Assembly: GCF_005765165.1 (NCBI RefSeq)
Contig: NZ_VCIW01000022.1
Coordinates: 1-64,000, forward strand
Reading direction: 5' to 3'
DNA length: 64,000 nucleotides
Origin: Paenibacillus antri
Lineage (GTDB): Bacteria; Bacillota; Bacilli; Paenibacillales; YIM-B00363
Both the position numbers and the translations under genes were made by a program. Below are positions 46,276 through 54,140 of this stretch, one piece after another; the first letter of the stretch is position 1, and every line of letters starts with the position of its first letter. The notes below the pieces were generated by a model. It did no database searches. It saw only the letters and a program-made list of their open reading frames with translations, and was not told the DNA's origin.

Positions 46276-47343
46276 CTATGGTTGTTTTCTTCGGAAAACG
46301 GCCGCCACCGGGCCGCCGCCCGCGGGGCCTTGGTGCTCCGCGCCGCCGGACACGTAAATCATCGGGTCGCCGCTTACGTAGGCTAGAACCCCTCCGACGA
46401 CCGCGCGGGCATGCCGGGTATGATTGATATCCGAATCGTTCAGCATCGTATGCCTGCGATCCCGAACGAAGCCGCTCGGGTCCGCCTCCGCCTTCGCCAA
46501 CACTTGCGCGAGCTCGGCTTCGGGGTGCGCGTCCAACAAGCGGCGAAGCGCGTCGCCGTCGACGGCGTCCTTCATGACGCCGTGATCGATGAAGAACGGT
46601 CCCTCCGCGTTCGCCGAGTTCCCGAATACGATCACTTCGCAGCAGATCAGCTCGCTGCCGGCCGAGGTGGAGGCTACCTCGCTATATTTCTCCCACGCTT
46701 GGCAGATGTCCGCTTCGACCAACGCCGCCCCGTCGATCTCGCCTAACGCGAGCGCCGTTCCGAGCGCGGACGCCCCTCGCGAGTAACCCATGGATTTGTA
46801 CGTGTCCTCCGTGACGACCGCTTCGCCGCGAGCCGACGCTTCGCGGATCGCGTCCGTCGTCAGCAGCGGACACTTGATTTGAACGAAATGCACGTCCGCG
46901 GCGTCCTCGATCCCCGCCTCCGCGACGGCGGCGCGGACGGCTTCGGCGACCGCCCCCACCTGCGCCATCCGCCCGATTTCTTCGGGGCGGAAGTCCCTCG
47001 TACGGCGGACTCCGATCGCGAGCGACTTCGTTCCGCCCGAGGGCTTCTTGGCGTTCGGCGTTCGGCTGATGACCGTCAGATGCGGACTTAAGACGCCCTC
47101 GGTCCCGCCCGACATCACATAAGAGATGCGGGAAGCCGCGTCGCCGATCCGTCCCTCGAAGAAGCGCTGCAGCGTCTGAACCGCGTACCCTCGGGTAAAG
47201 TCGTTCACGCAGCCGTTCCCCTCCGTCTTACCCAACACGGCGACGACGTCCCGCGGCTCGATCGATCCGTCTCGGATCGCCTCGCCCAGCGCCGAGACGT
47301 CGCTCGGGGAACGCGTCGGAATACGTACGATCGAACATTTCAT
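46276..47343 (-). CDS. atzD: Cyanuric acid amidohydrolase (AtzD/barbiturase family)
   Basis: A 355-residue ring-opening amidase made of three homologous units. Unit 1 has K39 (GKTEGNGCVNDF) and S78 (SGGTEGVLSPH); unit 2 has YKSMGYSRGASALGTA; unit 3 has TSAGSELICCEVIVFGNS and VLAYVSGDPMIYVSGGAEHQGP. It opens cyanuric acid to carboxybiuret, which decarboxylates to biuret. Barbiturases share the fold, but biuH and atzF in the same operon point to cyanuric acid. Its ATG overlaps the permease stop (ATGA). Confidence 0.92.
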   Translation of the reverse strand: MKCSIVRIPTRSPSDVSALGEAIRDGSIEPRDVVAVLGKTEGNGCVNDFTRGYAVQTLQRFFEGRIGDAASRISYVMSGGTEGVLSPHLTVISRTPNAKKPSGGTKSLAIGVRRTRDFRPEEIGRMAQVGAVAEAVRAAVAEAGIEDAADVHFVQIKCPLLTTDAIREASARGEAVVTEDTYKSMGYSRGASALGTALALGEIDGAALVEADICQAWEKYSEVASTSAGSELICCEVIVFGNSANAEGPFFIDHGVMKDAVDGDALRRLLDAHPEAELAQVLAKAEADPSGFVRDRRHTMLNDSDINHTRHARAVVGGVLAYVSGDPMIYVSGGAEHQGPAGGGPVAAVFRRKQP

Positions 47344-48092
47344 GCTTCATCGACCCTTTGCCAAAAGATGACTTTCTTCTCCAACCAGGCGATAGCCCAG
47401 AACAACGCCAACCCGCAAGCGGCGGAAGCGATGATCGCGGAAAACATAACCGGAGTATCCATATGATAAGAAGACACTAACACCACGTACCCTAACCCCT
47501 TGTTCGCTCCGACGAATTCGCCGACGATCGCCCCGACGATCGCGAGGGAGCTGGAAATCTTCAAGGCGGATAACACGTAAGGCAGACTGGTCGGCAGCCG
47601 AAGCTTCCAGAACATGTCCCACTTCGACCCCTTGTACGTCGAGAACAGCTCCCACGCTTCATGCTCGATCGCCTTTAATCCTTTCACGCTGTTGACCAGA
47701 ATCGGGAAGAAGCAAATGAGCATGGAGGCGACGACTTTGGACGAATACCCCGTCCCCATCCAGACGACGAGCAAGGGCGCCAAAGCGACCAACGGGGTCG
47801 TCTTGAGCGCGATCGCGAGAGGGAACGCCCCTTTTTCGATCGGCTTGGAATGTACGAAGATGACGGCGGTGAGCAGCCCCAGCACGTTAGCGATGAGAAA
47901 GCCGACCAACGCCTCAAGCAGCGTGACCGTCATATGCGACGCCAAGCTCGCGTCCATCGACGAGACGACCGACGAGGGCGCCGGCAGCAAATAGACGGGG
48001 ATGTCGAACCATCGAACGGCGAGCTCCCACAAGACGACGAAGGCGGCCGCGAATCCGAGCGGATAAAGCCCGTTCTTGAATTGCTCCTTCAC
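47340..48092 (-). CDS. ABC transporter permease, nitrate/sulfonate/pyrimidine (SsuC/ThiX) type
   Basis: A 250-residue permease with about six TM segments and the EAA-like loop (ELFSTYKGSKWDMFWKLRLPTSLPYVLSALK). The start is GTG overlapping the ATPase TGA (GTGA). Longer upstream reading in this frame lies inside the ATPase gene. With the adjacent ATPase and binding lipoprotein it forms an importer, here probably for cyanuric acid or biuret. Confidence 0.92.
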   Translation of the reverse strand: MKEQFKNGLYPLGFAAAFVVLWELAVRWFDIPVYLLPAPSSVVSSMDASLASHMTVTLLEALVGFLIANVLGLLTAVIFVHSKPIEKGAFPLAIALKTTPLVALAPLLVVWMGTGYSSKVVASMLICFFPILVNSVKGLKAIEHEAWELFSTYKGSKWDMFWKLRLPTSLPYVLSALKISSSLAIVGAIVGEFVGANKGLGYVVLVSSYHMDTPVMFSAIIASAACGLALFWAIAWLEKKVIFWQRVDEA

Positions 48093-48910
48093 TGATCCTT
48101 CACCCGCTTTCTTAATTCCTTGACCGTCTGATAGAACGCCGGGTGCTCCTCCATTCCGACGACTCTCGGACTCGGGAGCGGCACCGGGACGATTGTATCC
48201 ACGCCGGCCGGTCTCGGGGACATCATGACGACGCGGTCGGACATGATCACGGACTCCTGAATGGAGTGCGTGACCATGACGATGGAGCTGAGGCTGCTCT
48301 TCGGATTTTCCCACAGCCGGAGCAGTTCGAAGTTAAGCTTCTCCCTCGTGAACTCGTCGAGCGCGCCGAACGGTTCGTCCATGAGCAATATTTCCGGGTC
48401 CGCGGCGAGCGCGCGCGCAATGGCGATTCGCTGCTGCATGCCTCCGCTGAGCTGATGCGGGAAGTGGCCGCGGAAGTCCTGCAGCCCTACAAGCTGCAGC
48501 GCGCTCTCCGCCTTTTCCTTGCGTTCCTGTTTGGAAAGCTTCTTGTTCGGCCCCATCGTCAGCGTCAGCTCTACGTTTTGGACGGCCGTCAGCCATGGCA
48601 TCAAGACAGGCTTCTGGAACACGATGCCGATGCTCGGCTTCTTGGACGCGTAGGCCACTTCGCCGCCGCGGTCCGGCTTCAAGAGCTCCAGCATGAGCCG
48701 GAGCAGCGTCGACTTCCCGCAGCCGCTCGGGCCGAGGATCGAGACGAATTCGTTCTTATAGATATCAAGGGATACGTTATTCAGCACTTGGACCGCCCCG
48801 AAGGAGAGGGAGCACTGTCTCAGCGAAATCGCGACCTCGCGATTCCGGGGCTCCGCCGCCTCCTGCCGTCCGTTTGCGCCTTGCTGCAACTCGATCGCCT
48901 TCGCCAACAT
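48089..48910 (-). CDS. ABC transporter ATPase, nitrate/sulfonate/pyrimidine (SsuB/ThiZ) type
   Basis: A 273-residue ATPase with Walker A GPSGCGKST, Q loop VFQKPVLMPWLT, signature LSGGMQQR, Walker B ILLMDEPFGALDE and H loop VTHSI. It energises uptake by the permease downstream, whose start overlaps its stop. GAGGAGAGG precedes the ATG. The family serves NMT1-type binding proteins such as the one encoded immediately upstream. Confidence 0.93.
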   Translation of the reverse strand: MLAKAIELQQGANGRQEAAEPRNREVAISLRQCSLSFGAVQVLNNVSLDIYKNEFVSILGPSGCGKSTLLRLMLELLKPDRGGEVAYASKKPSIGIVFQKPVLMPWLTAVQNVELTLTMGPNKKLSKQERKEKAESALQLVGLQDFRGHFPHQLSGGMQQRIAIARALAADPEILLMDEPFGALDEFTREKLNFELLRLWENPKSSLSSIVMVTHSIQESVIMSDRVVMMSPRPAGVDTIVPVPLPSPRVVGMEEHPAFYQTVKELRKRVKDQ

Positions 48911-48922
48911 GCGCCTCTCCTC

Positions 48923-49963
48923 CTATTCCAAGAATTCGTTCGTGAACACGTCCTCCATCGTTTGCTCCGCCTTCTGGAACCCTAAGCCCATCAAGCTCTC
49001 TTGCAAGGTCGTCCACGCCGTCTCGTCCATCTTGCCGAGCGGCAGGTTGTCCGGCTGCAGCAGCGGAACGCTTGCTTTCATCATGTTCACTTCGTGCTCG
49101 AGCGTCAGGTTATCGGCATACTCGAGGCCGAACGCCGCCGCTTCTTCCGGGTTTTCCAACGCGTACGTCCACCCCTTCATGGAAGCCTGTACGAATCCCT
49201 TGACCAGCTCCGGATCCTTCTCGATCAACGCTTGCGTCGTGAACAGCGTATCGGCATAGAAGTTGATGCCGTAGTCGCCAGGCTTAATAATATTCACTTC
49301 ATGTCCGAGCTCTTCCACCGCGAGCACCTCGTTGATGACGTATCCGGGCCATACTTTCACTTGACCGCTGAGCAGCGGGCTTAGATCGAACTTGATCGGC
49401 ATCTCTTCGATCGATTTCGCCTCGACGCCGGCGCTTTCCACCATCGCCCGGAACGTCAGTTCCTCGTTCCCGCCGAGCTTGACTCCCGCCTTCTGGCCGA
49501 CGAGATCCTCCACCTTCGTAATCCCGGATTCCTTCAGGCTGAACAGCACGAACGGCGTTTCGCGATAGATCGTCGAGATCGCCGTCACCGGCACGCCTTT
49601 CTCTCGCGCAAGCAGGATTTGGTCCGCGCCCGTGACGCCGAATTCCTCGCTGCCGGAGGCGACCATCTGCACGGAAGGGAAATCGGAGCCGCCTGGGCGA
49701 ATCTCGACATCCAAGCCCGCTTCTTCGTAGAATCCCTTCTTCACGGCGGCATAGAACCCGGCGAACTGCGCTTGATGCACCCACTTGAGCCGCAGGACGA
49801 CTTTCTTCAAGCTCTTCGGAGCCACTTCTTGGACTTCGGACGAAGCGGACGGCGCGGGAGACGCGGTTTGCGCATTCGAGCCTCCGCCGCAGGCCGACAA
49901 CAGCAGGAGCATGAACGACATTGCGATCAGTACGGGTTTCTTCTTATTTGCTTTTCCCCACAT
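48923..49963 (-). CDS. NMT1/THI5-type ABC solute-binding lipoprotein
   Basis: A 346-residue lipoprotein with lipobox LLSAC (Cys25), then the NMT1 fold (LRLKWVHQAQFAGFYAAVKKGFYEEAGLDVEIRPGGSDFPSVQMVASGSEEFGVTGADQILLAREKG). The ligand class is thiamine precursors, pyrimidines or similar flat heterocycles; the operon suggests cyanuric acid. ATG 49963 was preferred to a GTG three codons earlier because GGAG lies eight bases before it. It is the second gene of the operon. Confidence 0.9.
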   Translation of the reverse strand: MWGKANKKKPVLIAMSFMLLLLSACGGGSNAQTASPAPSASSEVQEVAPKSLKKVVLRLKWVHQAQFAGFYAAVKKGFYEEAGLDVEIRPGGSDFPSVQMVASGSEEFGVTGADQILLAREKGVPVTAISTIYRETPFVLFSLKESGITKVEDLVGQKAGVKLGGNEELTFRAMVESAGVEAKSIEEMPIKFDLSPLLSGQVKVWPGYVINEVLAVEELGHEVNIIKPGDYGINFYADTLFTTQALIEKDPELVKGFVQASMKGWTYALENPEEAAAFGLEYADNLTLEHEVNMMKASVPLLQPDNLPLGKMDETAWTTLQESLMGLGFQKAEQTMEDVFTNEFLE

Positions 49964-49991
49964 AGCTACCACTCCGATTTTTTATATTTTT

Positions 49992-50678
49992 TTAAAATCT
50001 CTCTAACGCTTTCAAAACGCTGGCGGAACTCGCTACGCTGCCGAACACGCCGCCCTGCATCGTCACCATCTTCAGCGCCGCCCGGTGATTTCCCTCGTCC
50101 GTCGCGCCGGTGCAATCTTCTAGGATCAAGCATTCGTACCCGCGGTCGTTCGCCTCCCGCATCGTCGTGTGGACGCAAACGTCGGTCGTGATTCCCGTAA
50201 GAATGAGATGCGTGATGCCTCTATTCTTTAGGACGAGGTCCAGATCCGTCGCATAGAAGCTTCCCTTGCCGGGCTTGTCGATAATCGGTTCCCCTTCGAT
50301 CGGAGACAGCTCCTCGACGATCTCCCATCCCGGCTCGCCCCGGACGAGGATGCGTCCTTTCGGACCGAGCGAGCCGATCTCGGCTCCCGCTCGTCGGCTT
50401 CTCCACCGTTTGTTCGCCGGCAAATCGGACAAATCCGGCTTGTGGCCCTCTCTGGTATGGATGACCGTGAAGCCCTCGATTTGCCGGACGCGCTCCAACA
50501 ACGTCTTGATCGGTCCGATAGCCCTCGCCGTCAGCGATAAGTCGTACCCCATCCGCTCGACGTAGCCGCCCTTGCCGCAAAAATCGATTTGCATATCGAT
50601 AATGAGCAACGCGGTCTTCGTGGGATCTATCCTAACATCATAGGGCCATGGGTATGGTGAAGCATCGACGGTCGCCAT
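49992..50678 (-). CDS. biuH: Biuret hydrolase (BiuH), isochorismatase-like cysteine hydrolase
   Basis: A 228-residue hydrolase with catalytic D28 (LIIDMQIDFCGKGGYV), K135 (IIDKPGKGSF) and C168 (TGITTDVCVHTTMREANDRG). The overall sequence, including HTREGHKPDLSDLPANKRWRS and VRGEPGWEI, closely resembles the Rhizobium leguminosarum biuret amidohydrolase as I recall it. It converts biuret to allophanate and ammonia. RutB (ureidoacrylate) and N-carbamoylsarcosine amidases share the fold but fit the neighbourhood less well. It is the first gene of the operon, 28 bases before the binding lipoprotein; AAAGGGGAC precedes the ATG. Confidence 0.92.
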   Translation of the reverse strand: MATVDASPYPWPYDVRIDPTKTALLIIDMQIDFCGKGGYVERMGYDLSLTARAIGPIKTLLERVRQIEGFTVIHTREGHKPDLSDLPANKRWRSRRAGAEIGSLGPKGRILVRGEPGWEIVEELSPIEGEPIIDKPGKGSFYATDLDLVLKNRGITHLILTGITTDVCVHTTMREANDRGYECLILEDCTGATDEGNHRAALKMVTMQGGVFGSVASSASVLKALERF

Positions 50679-50725
50679 CGTTTTACGTCCCCTTTCTGAG
50701 AAAAACAATAGATTGTCTAGTCGTC

Positions 50726-50767
50726 GTCAACCAAACCTGAATGTCAATTTGCTGAATTTGGGTTGAC
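50726..50767. promoter_or_regulatory. Inverted PucR-like half sites upstream of biuH
   Basis: GTCAACCAAA (50726-50735) and TTTGGGTTGAC (50757-50767) form an inverted pair. TTTGGTTGA resembles the core of the Bacillus PucR box (CNTTGGTTAA). A TTGACA (50742-50747, minus strand) lies between, so bound regulator would cover the promoter. The -10 partner is not clear. Confidence 0.5.
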
Positions 50768-50779
50768 CGACTTGCCATG

Positions 50780-50796
50780 TGTCATATTATATTACA
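50780..50796 (-). promoter_or_regulatory. TnrA/GlnR-type box upstream of biuH
   Basis: TGTCATATTATATTACA fits TGTNA-N7-TNACA exactly. It is about 100 bases upstream of the biuH ATG and implies that the cyanuric-acid operon answers to nitrogen limitation. Confidence 0.6.
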
Positions 50797-51039
50797 ACAA
50801 TTTGGCGATGTCTTTATATTTTTCACAAACTGACGGCTATTCTCATTGTAAAAATGAACAAATCATTGTTTTTACGTCATGTTTTATTACATTAACAACC
50901 ACCCTTCTTGCAACTTCGCCTGCTTCTTCAAAGCACTTCCGGATACTCCGATTTCTCTTTAATCAGCGGAATAAACCACGCGCGAGAACCCGATTCCTTA
51001 GCGAAATTAATATAATTTTTCATAACGATTTGATAGTTT
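50797..51039. other. AT-rich divergent intergenic region with a hairpin
   Basis: About 240 bases between the two nitrogen boxes. GTAAAAATGA/TCATTGTTTTTAC (about 50848-50877) can form an AT-rich hairpin with one bulge. A 104-codon open frame crosses it but has no ribosome-binding site and atypical composition, so I see no gene here. Confidence 0.45.
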
Positions 51040-51056
51040 TGTTAGGTTATATAACA
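51040..51056 (+). promoter_or_regulatory. TnrA/GlnR-type box upstream of the amidase gene
   Basis: TGTTAGGTTATATAACA fits TGTNA-N7-TNACA exactly. It is centred about 60 bases upstream of the start predicted from the promoter at 51074-51102. Confidence 0.6.
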
Positions 51057-51073
51057 AATTTGCGTTACGTCCA

Positions 51074-51102
51074 TTGACGCAAAATCATCCCCTGACTAGT
51101 AT
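51074..51102 (+). promoter_or_regulatory. Sigma-A promoter of the secreted amidase gene
   Basis: TTGACG (51074-51079), a 17-base spacer and TAGTAT (51097-51102). A TTGCGT/ACGCAA inverted repeat overlaps the -35 box. The leader to the ATG is about 135 bases. Confidence 0.65.
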
Positions 51103-51244
51103 GAAAAGCGTAGACGCCTTCGTCGCGGGGTGCATTTTACAAGTTCCGGCGTCGGTCAGGAGGTGCCCAGCTCGAGTCCACCGTCTTAAAAGAAAGAAGG
51201 AATCATGCCGATCAAAAACAGGGATCTTGGAGAGGAGCCTGGAT

Positions 51245-52828
51245 ATGAAGATCATGAGGTTGAGGAAACGAAGCGTTACAGCGTTATTGGCGGCGATGGT
51301 ATCGGCGTCTCTCGTAACCGCCGCGCCGGCGGCGACGGCGACGGAGGAGTTCCTTTTCGAGGAGATTACGCTGTCTCAGCTGCAGGCCGGCTACGCCAAA
51401 GGGGAATATACGGCGGAAGAAGTGGTGAAGGCTTATCTCGAGCGGATCGAGAAATACGAGGCTTCCTATAACGCCTTCACGACGATGAATCCGAACGCGC
51501 TGGAGGAAGCGCGGGAGATCGATCGACTTCGCGCGTCGGGCGAGCCGCTCGGGAAGCTGGCGGGCGTCCCCATCGTCATCAAAGAAGCGGTAGATATGGC
51601 GGGCTTTCCTTCGACGATGGGCTGGGAACCGTTAGCCAAGGAGCTCGGGGGCATCGAGCTGATCCCGGAACGCGACGCTCCGGTCGTAGCCCGCTTGAAG
51701 GCTGCGGGAGCGATCATTCTGGGAAGAACGAACATTCCCGCCTTCTCCTCCTCCGGCACGAGAGCCACGACGAGCTGGGACGGAGATACCTATAACGCGG
51801 TCGACGCGAAATTCGTCCCGGGGGCGAGCAGCAGCGGCACCGCGACCGCCGTCTCGGGCAATATGGCCGTACTCGGGATCGCCGAGGAAACCGGCGGATC
51901 GATTCAAAATCCCGCCGCGGCTCAAGCGCTGGTCGGCATTAAGCCGACGTTCGGACTCGTCCCGAACGCCGGGGTCGTTCCGCTGGCCGGCAGCACGCGC
52001 GACGTCATCGGACCGCACGCACGAACGGTGCGCGACGCCGCGGTCATGCTCGACGTGATCGCGGGATACAGCCATGAGGATCCGAAAACGATCGCCTCGA
52101 TCGGCAACATTCCGAAGTACGGGTATACCTCGAAGCTTAATAAGTTGGCGCTCAAAGGCAAACGAATCGGATTATACGGCCCGGGTTGGCGGAATCAGGA
52201 GCTTACGGAGGAAACTCAGGAACTGTACGATAAAGCGGTTGAGGAATTGGAGAAGCAGGGCGCCGTCGTCATTCCCGATCCTTTCGCCGACACCGGCTTC
52301 GCCGAATACGTCAAGGCGAACGGCTCCGTGGGCATCGAGTCCGTTATTTACGATATGGAAGATTACTTAGAGCGGTTAGGTCCCGACGCCGCGATTCATT
52401 CGGTAGAGGAGCTTCTGGAGAAAACGGGGGAGATGCCTTCCGTCTTTAACCGGTACGAAGGCAACTTGCCGGATCCGGACGGCGTCGCGGATTTGTCGAA
52501 ATTCGTAGAGGTTCGTACGAAATACTTAGAATACATCAACGAGACGATGGATAAATTCGATCTGGACGCGCTCGTGTATCCGCAGATGTTCAAGGAAACG
52601 CCGCTCCTAAGCTCCGAGGACAACATCGGCGCGACGACGGTTTCCGAAATCAACGTCGCCGGCGTTCCGTTGGTGACGGTGCCGTCGGGTTACTACGACA
52701 GCGGGTCCCCCTTCGCGATCGTCTTCGTCGGGAAGTTGTGGAGCGAAGCCAGCTTGCTCGGGATGGCGTTCGATTACGAACAGGCCACCCAATCCCGCGA
52801 AGCGCCGACGCTCGTCGTAAAGCCTTAA
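51245..52828 (+). CDS. Secreted amidase (amidase signature family)
   Basis: A 527-residue protein: signal peptide MKIMRLRKRSVTALLAAMVS...AAPAATA, then an amidase-signature domain with K113 (VIKEAVD), cis-Ser S196 (GASSSGTATA) and nucleophile S219 (ETGGSIQNPA). GAGGAG lies seven bases before the ATG; longer reading upstream crosses the promoter. It is likely to release ammonia from an external amide. It is divergent from the cyanuric-acid operon and carries its own TnrA/GlnR-type box, so it may be part of the same nitrogen response. Substrate unknown. Confidence 0.88.
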   Translation: MKIMRLRKRSVTALLAAMVSASLVTAAPAATATEEFLFEEITLSQLQAGYAKGEYTAEEVVKAYLERIEKYEASYNAFTTMNPNALEEAREIDRLRASGEPLGKLAGVPIVIKEAVDMAGFPSTMGWEPLAKELGGIELIPERDAPVVARLKAAGAIILGRTNIPAFSSSGTRATTSWDGDTYNAVDAKFVPGASSSGTATAVSGNMAVLGIAEETGGSIQNPAAAQALVGIKPTFGLVPNAGVVPLAGSTRDVIGPHARTVRDAAVMLDVIAGYSHEDPKTIASIGNIPKYGYTSKLNKLALKGKRIGLYGPGWRNQELTEETQELYDKAVEELEKQGAVVIPDPFADTGFAEYVKANGSVGIESVIYDMEDYLERLGPDAAIHSVEELLEKTGEMPSVFNRYEGNLPDPDGVADLSKFVEVRTKYLEYINETMDKFDLDALVYPQMFKETPLLSSEDNIGATTVSEINVAGVPLVTVPSGYYDSGSPFAIVFVGKLWSEASLLGMAFDYEQATQSREAPTLVVKP

Positions 52829-52831
52829 TAG

Positions 52832-52869
52832 AAAGGGAGCCCCGCCGTTCTCCTGGCGGGGCTCCCTTT
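52832..52869 (+). terminator. Terminator of the amidase gene
   Basis: AAAGGGAGCCCCGCC and GGCGGGGCTCCCTTT form a perfect 15-bp stem with an 8-base loop, followed by AGTTTC. Confidence 0.9.
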
Positions 52870-52891
52870 AGTTTCTAGCCGTACTATGTAC

Positions 52892-53248
52892 TCACGAAAG
52901 CTTCTCGAGATAGTCTCTCAATGCTTCGTTAACGATCCTCGTCTTCTCCCCTCGTTCTCCTTGGCAATATGCGTCTAACTTTTCCTTGAGCTCGTTTCGG
53001 ATCCAGAAGGTGTCCCGTTTATAAAGTTCCTCGAATTTCTTGCGTTTCTCCCGCTTCCGAGGCCCGCCTTGAGGCGCTGCACGATCGATCTTTGCGTTTT
53101 CGTTTTCGTTTGCGTTTTCGTTTACGTTTACGTAATCTTCCGTTTTCGACTCGCCATCGGCCCCGCTCGTATCGATCAGCTGCGTATGAACGCTCGCGCC
53201 GTTCGAGTTTCGAATCTTATTCTTAATGCGCTCCATCGCGTTAGACAC
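52892..53248 (-). CDS. Putative ribbon-helix-helix partner of ParA
   Basis: A 118-residue protein with a variable N-terminal half containing VNVNENANENENAK, a basic linker (GGPRKREKRKKFEELYKRD) and a C-terminal segment (FWIRNELKEKLDAYCQGERGEKTRIVNEALRDYLEKL) like the RHH fold of CopG/Arc/Omega DNA-binding proteins. The start is GTG, ten bases after AAAGGAG; it overlaps the end of parA by eight bases. The N-rich stretch is encoded by the GTTTNC hexamer array, which may itself be a DNA site. It is probably the centromere-binding partner of ParA. Confidence 0.75.
   Translation of the reverse strand: MSNAMERIKNKIRNSNGASVHTQLIDTSGADGESKTEDYVNVNENANENENAKIDRAAPQGGPRKREKRKKFEELYKRDTFWIRNELKEKLDAYCQGERGEKTRIVNEALRDYLEKLS
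53090..53131. repeat. GTTTNC hexamer array inside the RHH gene, possible centromere
   Basis: Seven contiguous 6-base units of the form GTTTNC (plus strand: CTTTGC, GTTTTC twice, GTTTGC, GTTTTC, GTTTAC twice). On the minus strand they read GNAAAC. The same GTAAAC hexamer recurs twice upstream of parA. Confidence 0.6.
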
Positions 53249-54002
53249 GTTCCAACAACTCCTTTACGAACCCGTGGTATTGATGCACGGCTTTCTTCAG
53301 CTCGGGATTATCCTGGAATCCGTTGATGGATAACCTTCCGGTCGCCGCGCTTCGCGTAAGAATCGTCTCGAAGCAAATATCCTTGTACTCCTCCTCCACC
53401 AGCTCGACCAACGCTTTGTTGTCCGTCCGCCTCGTGTCGATCATGCAGCGCAGAATGCCGCCGATCTTCAGCTCCTTGTTTACGAGCTCTTGGACATGCA
53501 CGCATGTTTCCAAGAATCGCCCCAACGCGGAATAACAAAACTTGCTCGTCTCGAACATCGCCACGACCGCATGCGACGCCGACAACGCATTGATCGTCTG
53601 GTCGCCGAGCGCCGGCGGCGTGTCGATGATGATGTAATCGTAATCGTCCTGCACGTTTTCCAGCGCTTCTTTCAGAACCAGGGAACGATTCCCGCGATAT
53701 TGTTCATAGAGCCACGAAGGGAAGCGCGCCAGATGATCCTCCGCCGGAATCAGATGCAAGGCGTCGGAGATGCGGCGGACATAGGGTTTCGCGTCTTTCT
53801 CCTTCAAAGCTTCGAAGATCGTCGCGCCGTGGAAATCGTAAATATCTTGTTGGGTGAGCAGTTCCGTCAGGTTGCCTTGGGAGTCTAGGTCGATCGCCAA
53901 CACTTTATAGTTCTGGCTTAATAGATAGGCGGTTACGCCCGAAGTCGTCGTTTTGCTGGAGCCGCCTTTTTGAATGCCGAACGTAATGATCTTAGCTGCC
54001 AT
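53241..54002 (-). CDS. ParA/Soj-family partition ATPase
   Basis: A 253-residue cytoplasmic ATPase with the deviant Walker A KGGSSKTTT (signature Lys12, catalytic Lys17), A' motif VLAIDLDSQGNLTELL and Walker B YIIIDTPPALGD. AGGAGG lies seven bases before the ATG. It is not the chromosomal Soj beside spo0J/gid genes; it pairs with a small RHH-like gene as plasmid and Omega/ParR-type systems do. It lies on the 3' side of tRNA-Lys. It probably segregates or positions a DNA or protein cargo. Confidence 0.9.
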   Translation of the reverse strand: MAAKIITFGIQKGGSSKTTTSGVTAYLLSQNYKVLAIDLDSQGNLTELLTQQDIYDFHGATIFEALKEKDAKPYVRRISDALHLIPAEDHLARFPSWLYEQYRGNRSLVLKEALENVQDDYDYIIIDTPPALGDQTINALSASHAVVAMFETSKFCYSALGRFLETCVHVQELVNKELKIGGILRCMIDTRRTDNKALVELVEEEYKDICFETILTRSAATGRLSINGFQDNPELKKAVHQYHGFVKELLERV

Positions 54003-54065
54003 GCTTCTGCCTCCTGCCGGTAAGGGAAATCTATTCCTTAAAAATACCACAAAAACATAGATTCA

Positions 54066-54135
54066 CCTACGTTTTTGTAAATGTTGATGTGTGCGTTTAC
54101 GATATTGTCTACATATACGTTTACGTATACGTCCA
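54066..54135. promoter_or_regulatory. CGTTTACG-type repeats upstream of parA
   Basis: GCGTTTACGA (about 54092) and TATACG-TTTA-CGTATA (54114-54129, a perfect inverted repeat) plus TACGTTTTTG (54068) repeat the GTTTAC hexamer seen inside the RHH gene. They cover the parA leader and are good candidates for operator or centromere sites. Confidence 0.55.
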
Positions 54136-54140
54136 AATCG

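Noticed and set aside
46276-47343. Reading the AtzD-like gene as a barbiturase
   Set aside because: The fold is shared, but biuH and atzF in the same operon fit cyanuric acid; kept as an alternative to test.
50763-51077. A 104-codon plus-strand frame between the nitrogen boxes
   Set aside because: AT-rich, no ribosome-binding site, and it overlaps regulatory elements.
53090-53131. The GTTTNC array as a CRISPR or VNTR artefact
   Set aside because: Units are only six bases, with no spacers, and they are in frame with a conserved-looking protein; treated as a coding repeat and possible DNA site.
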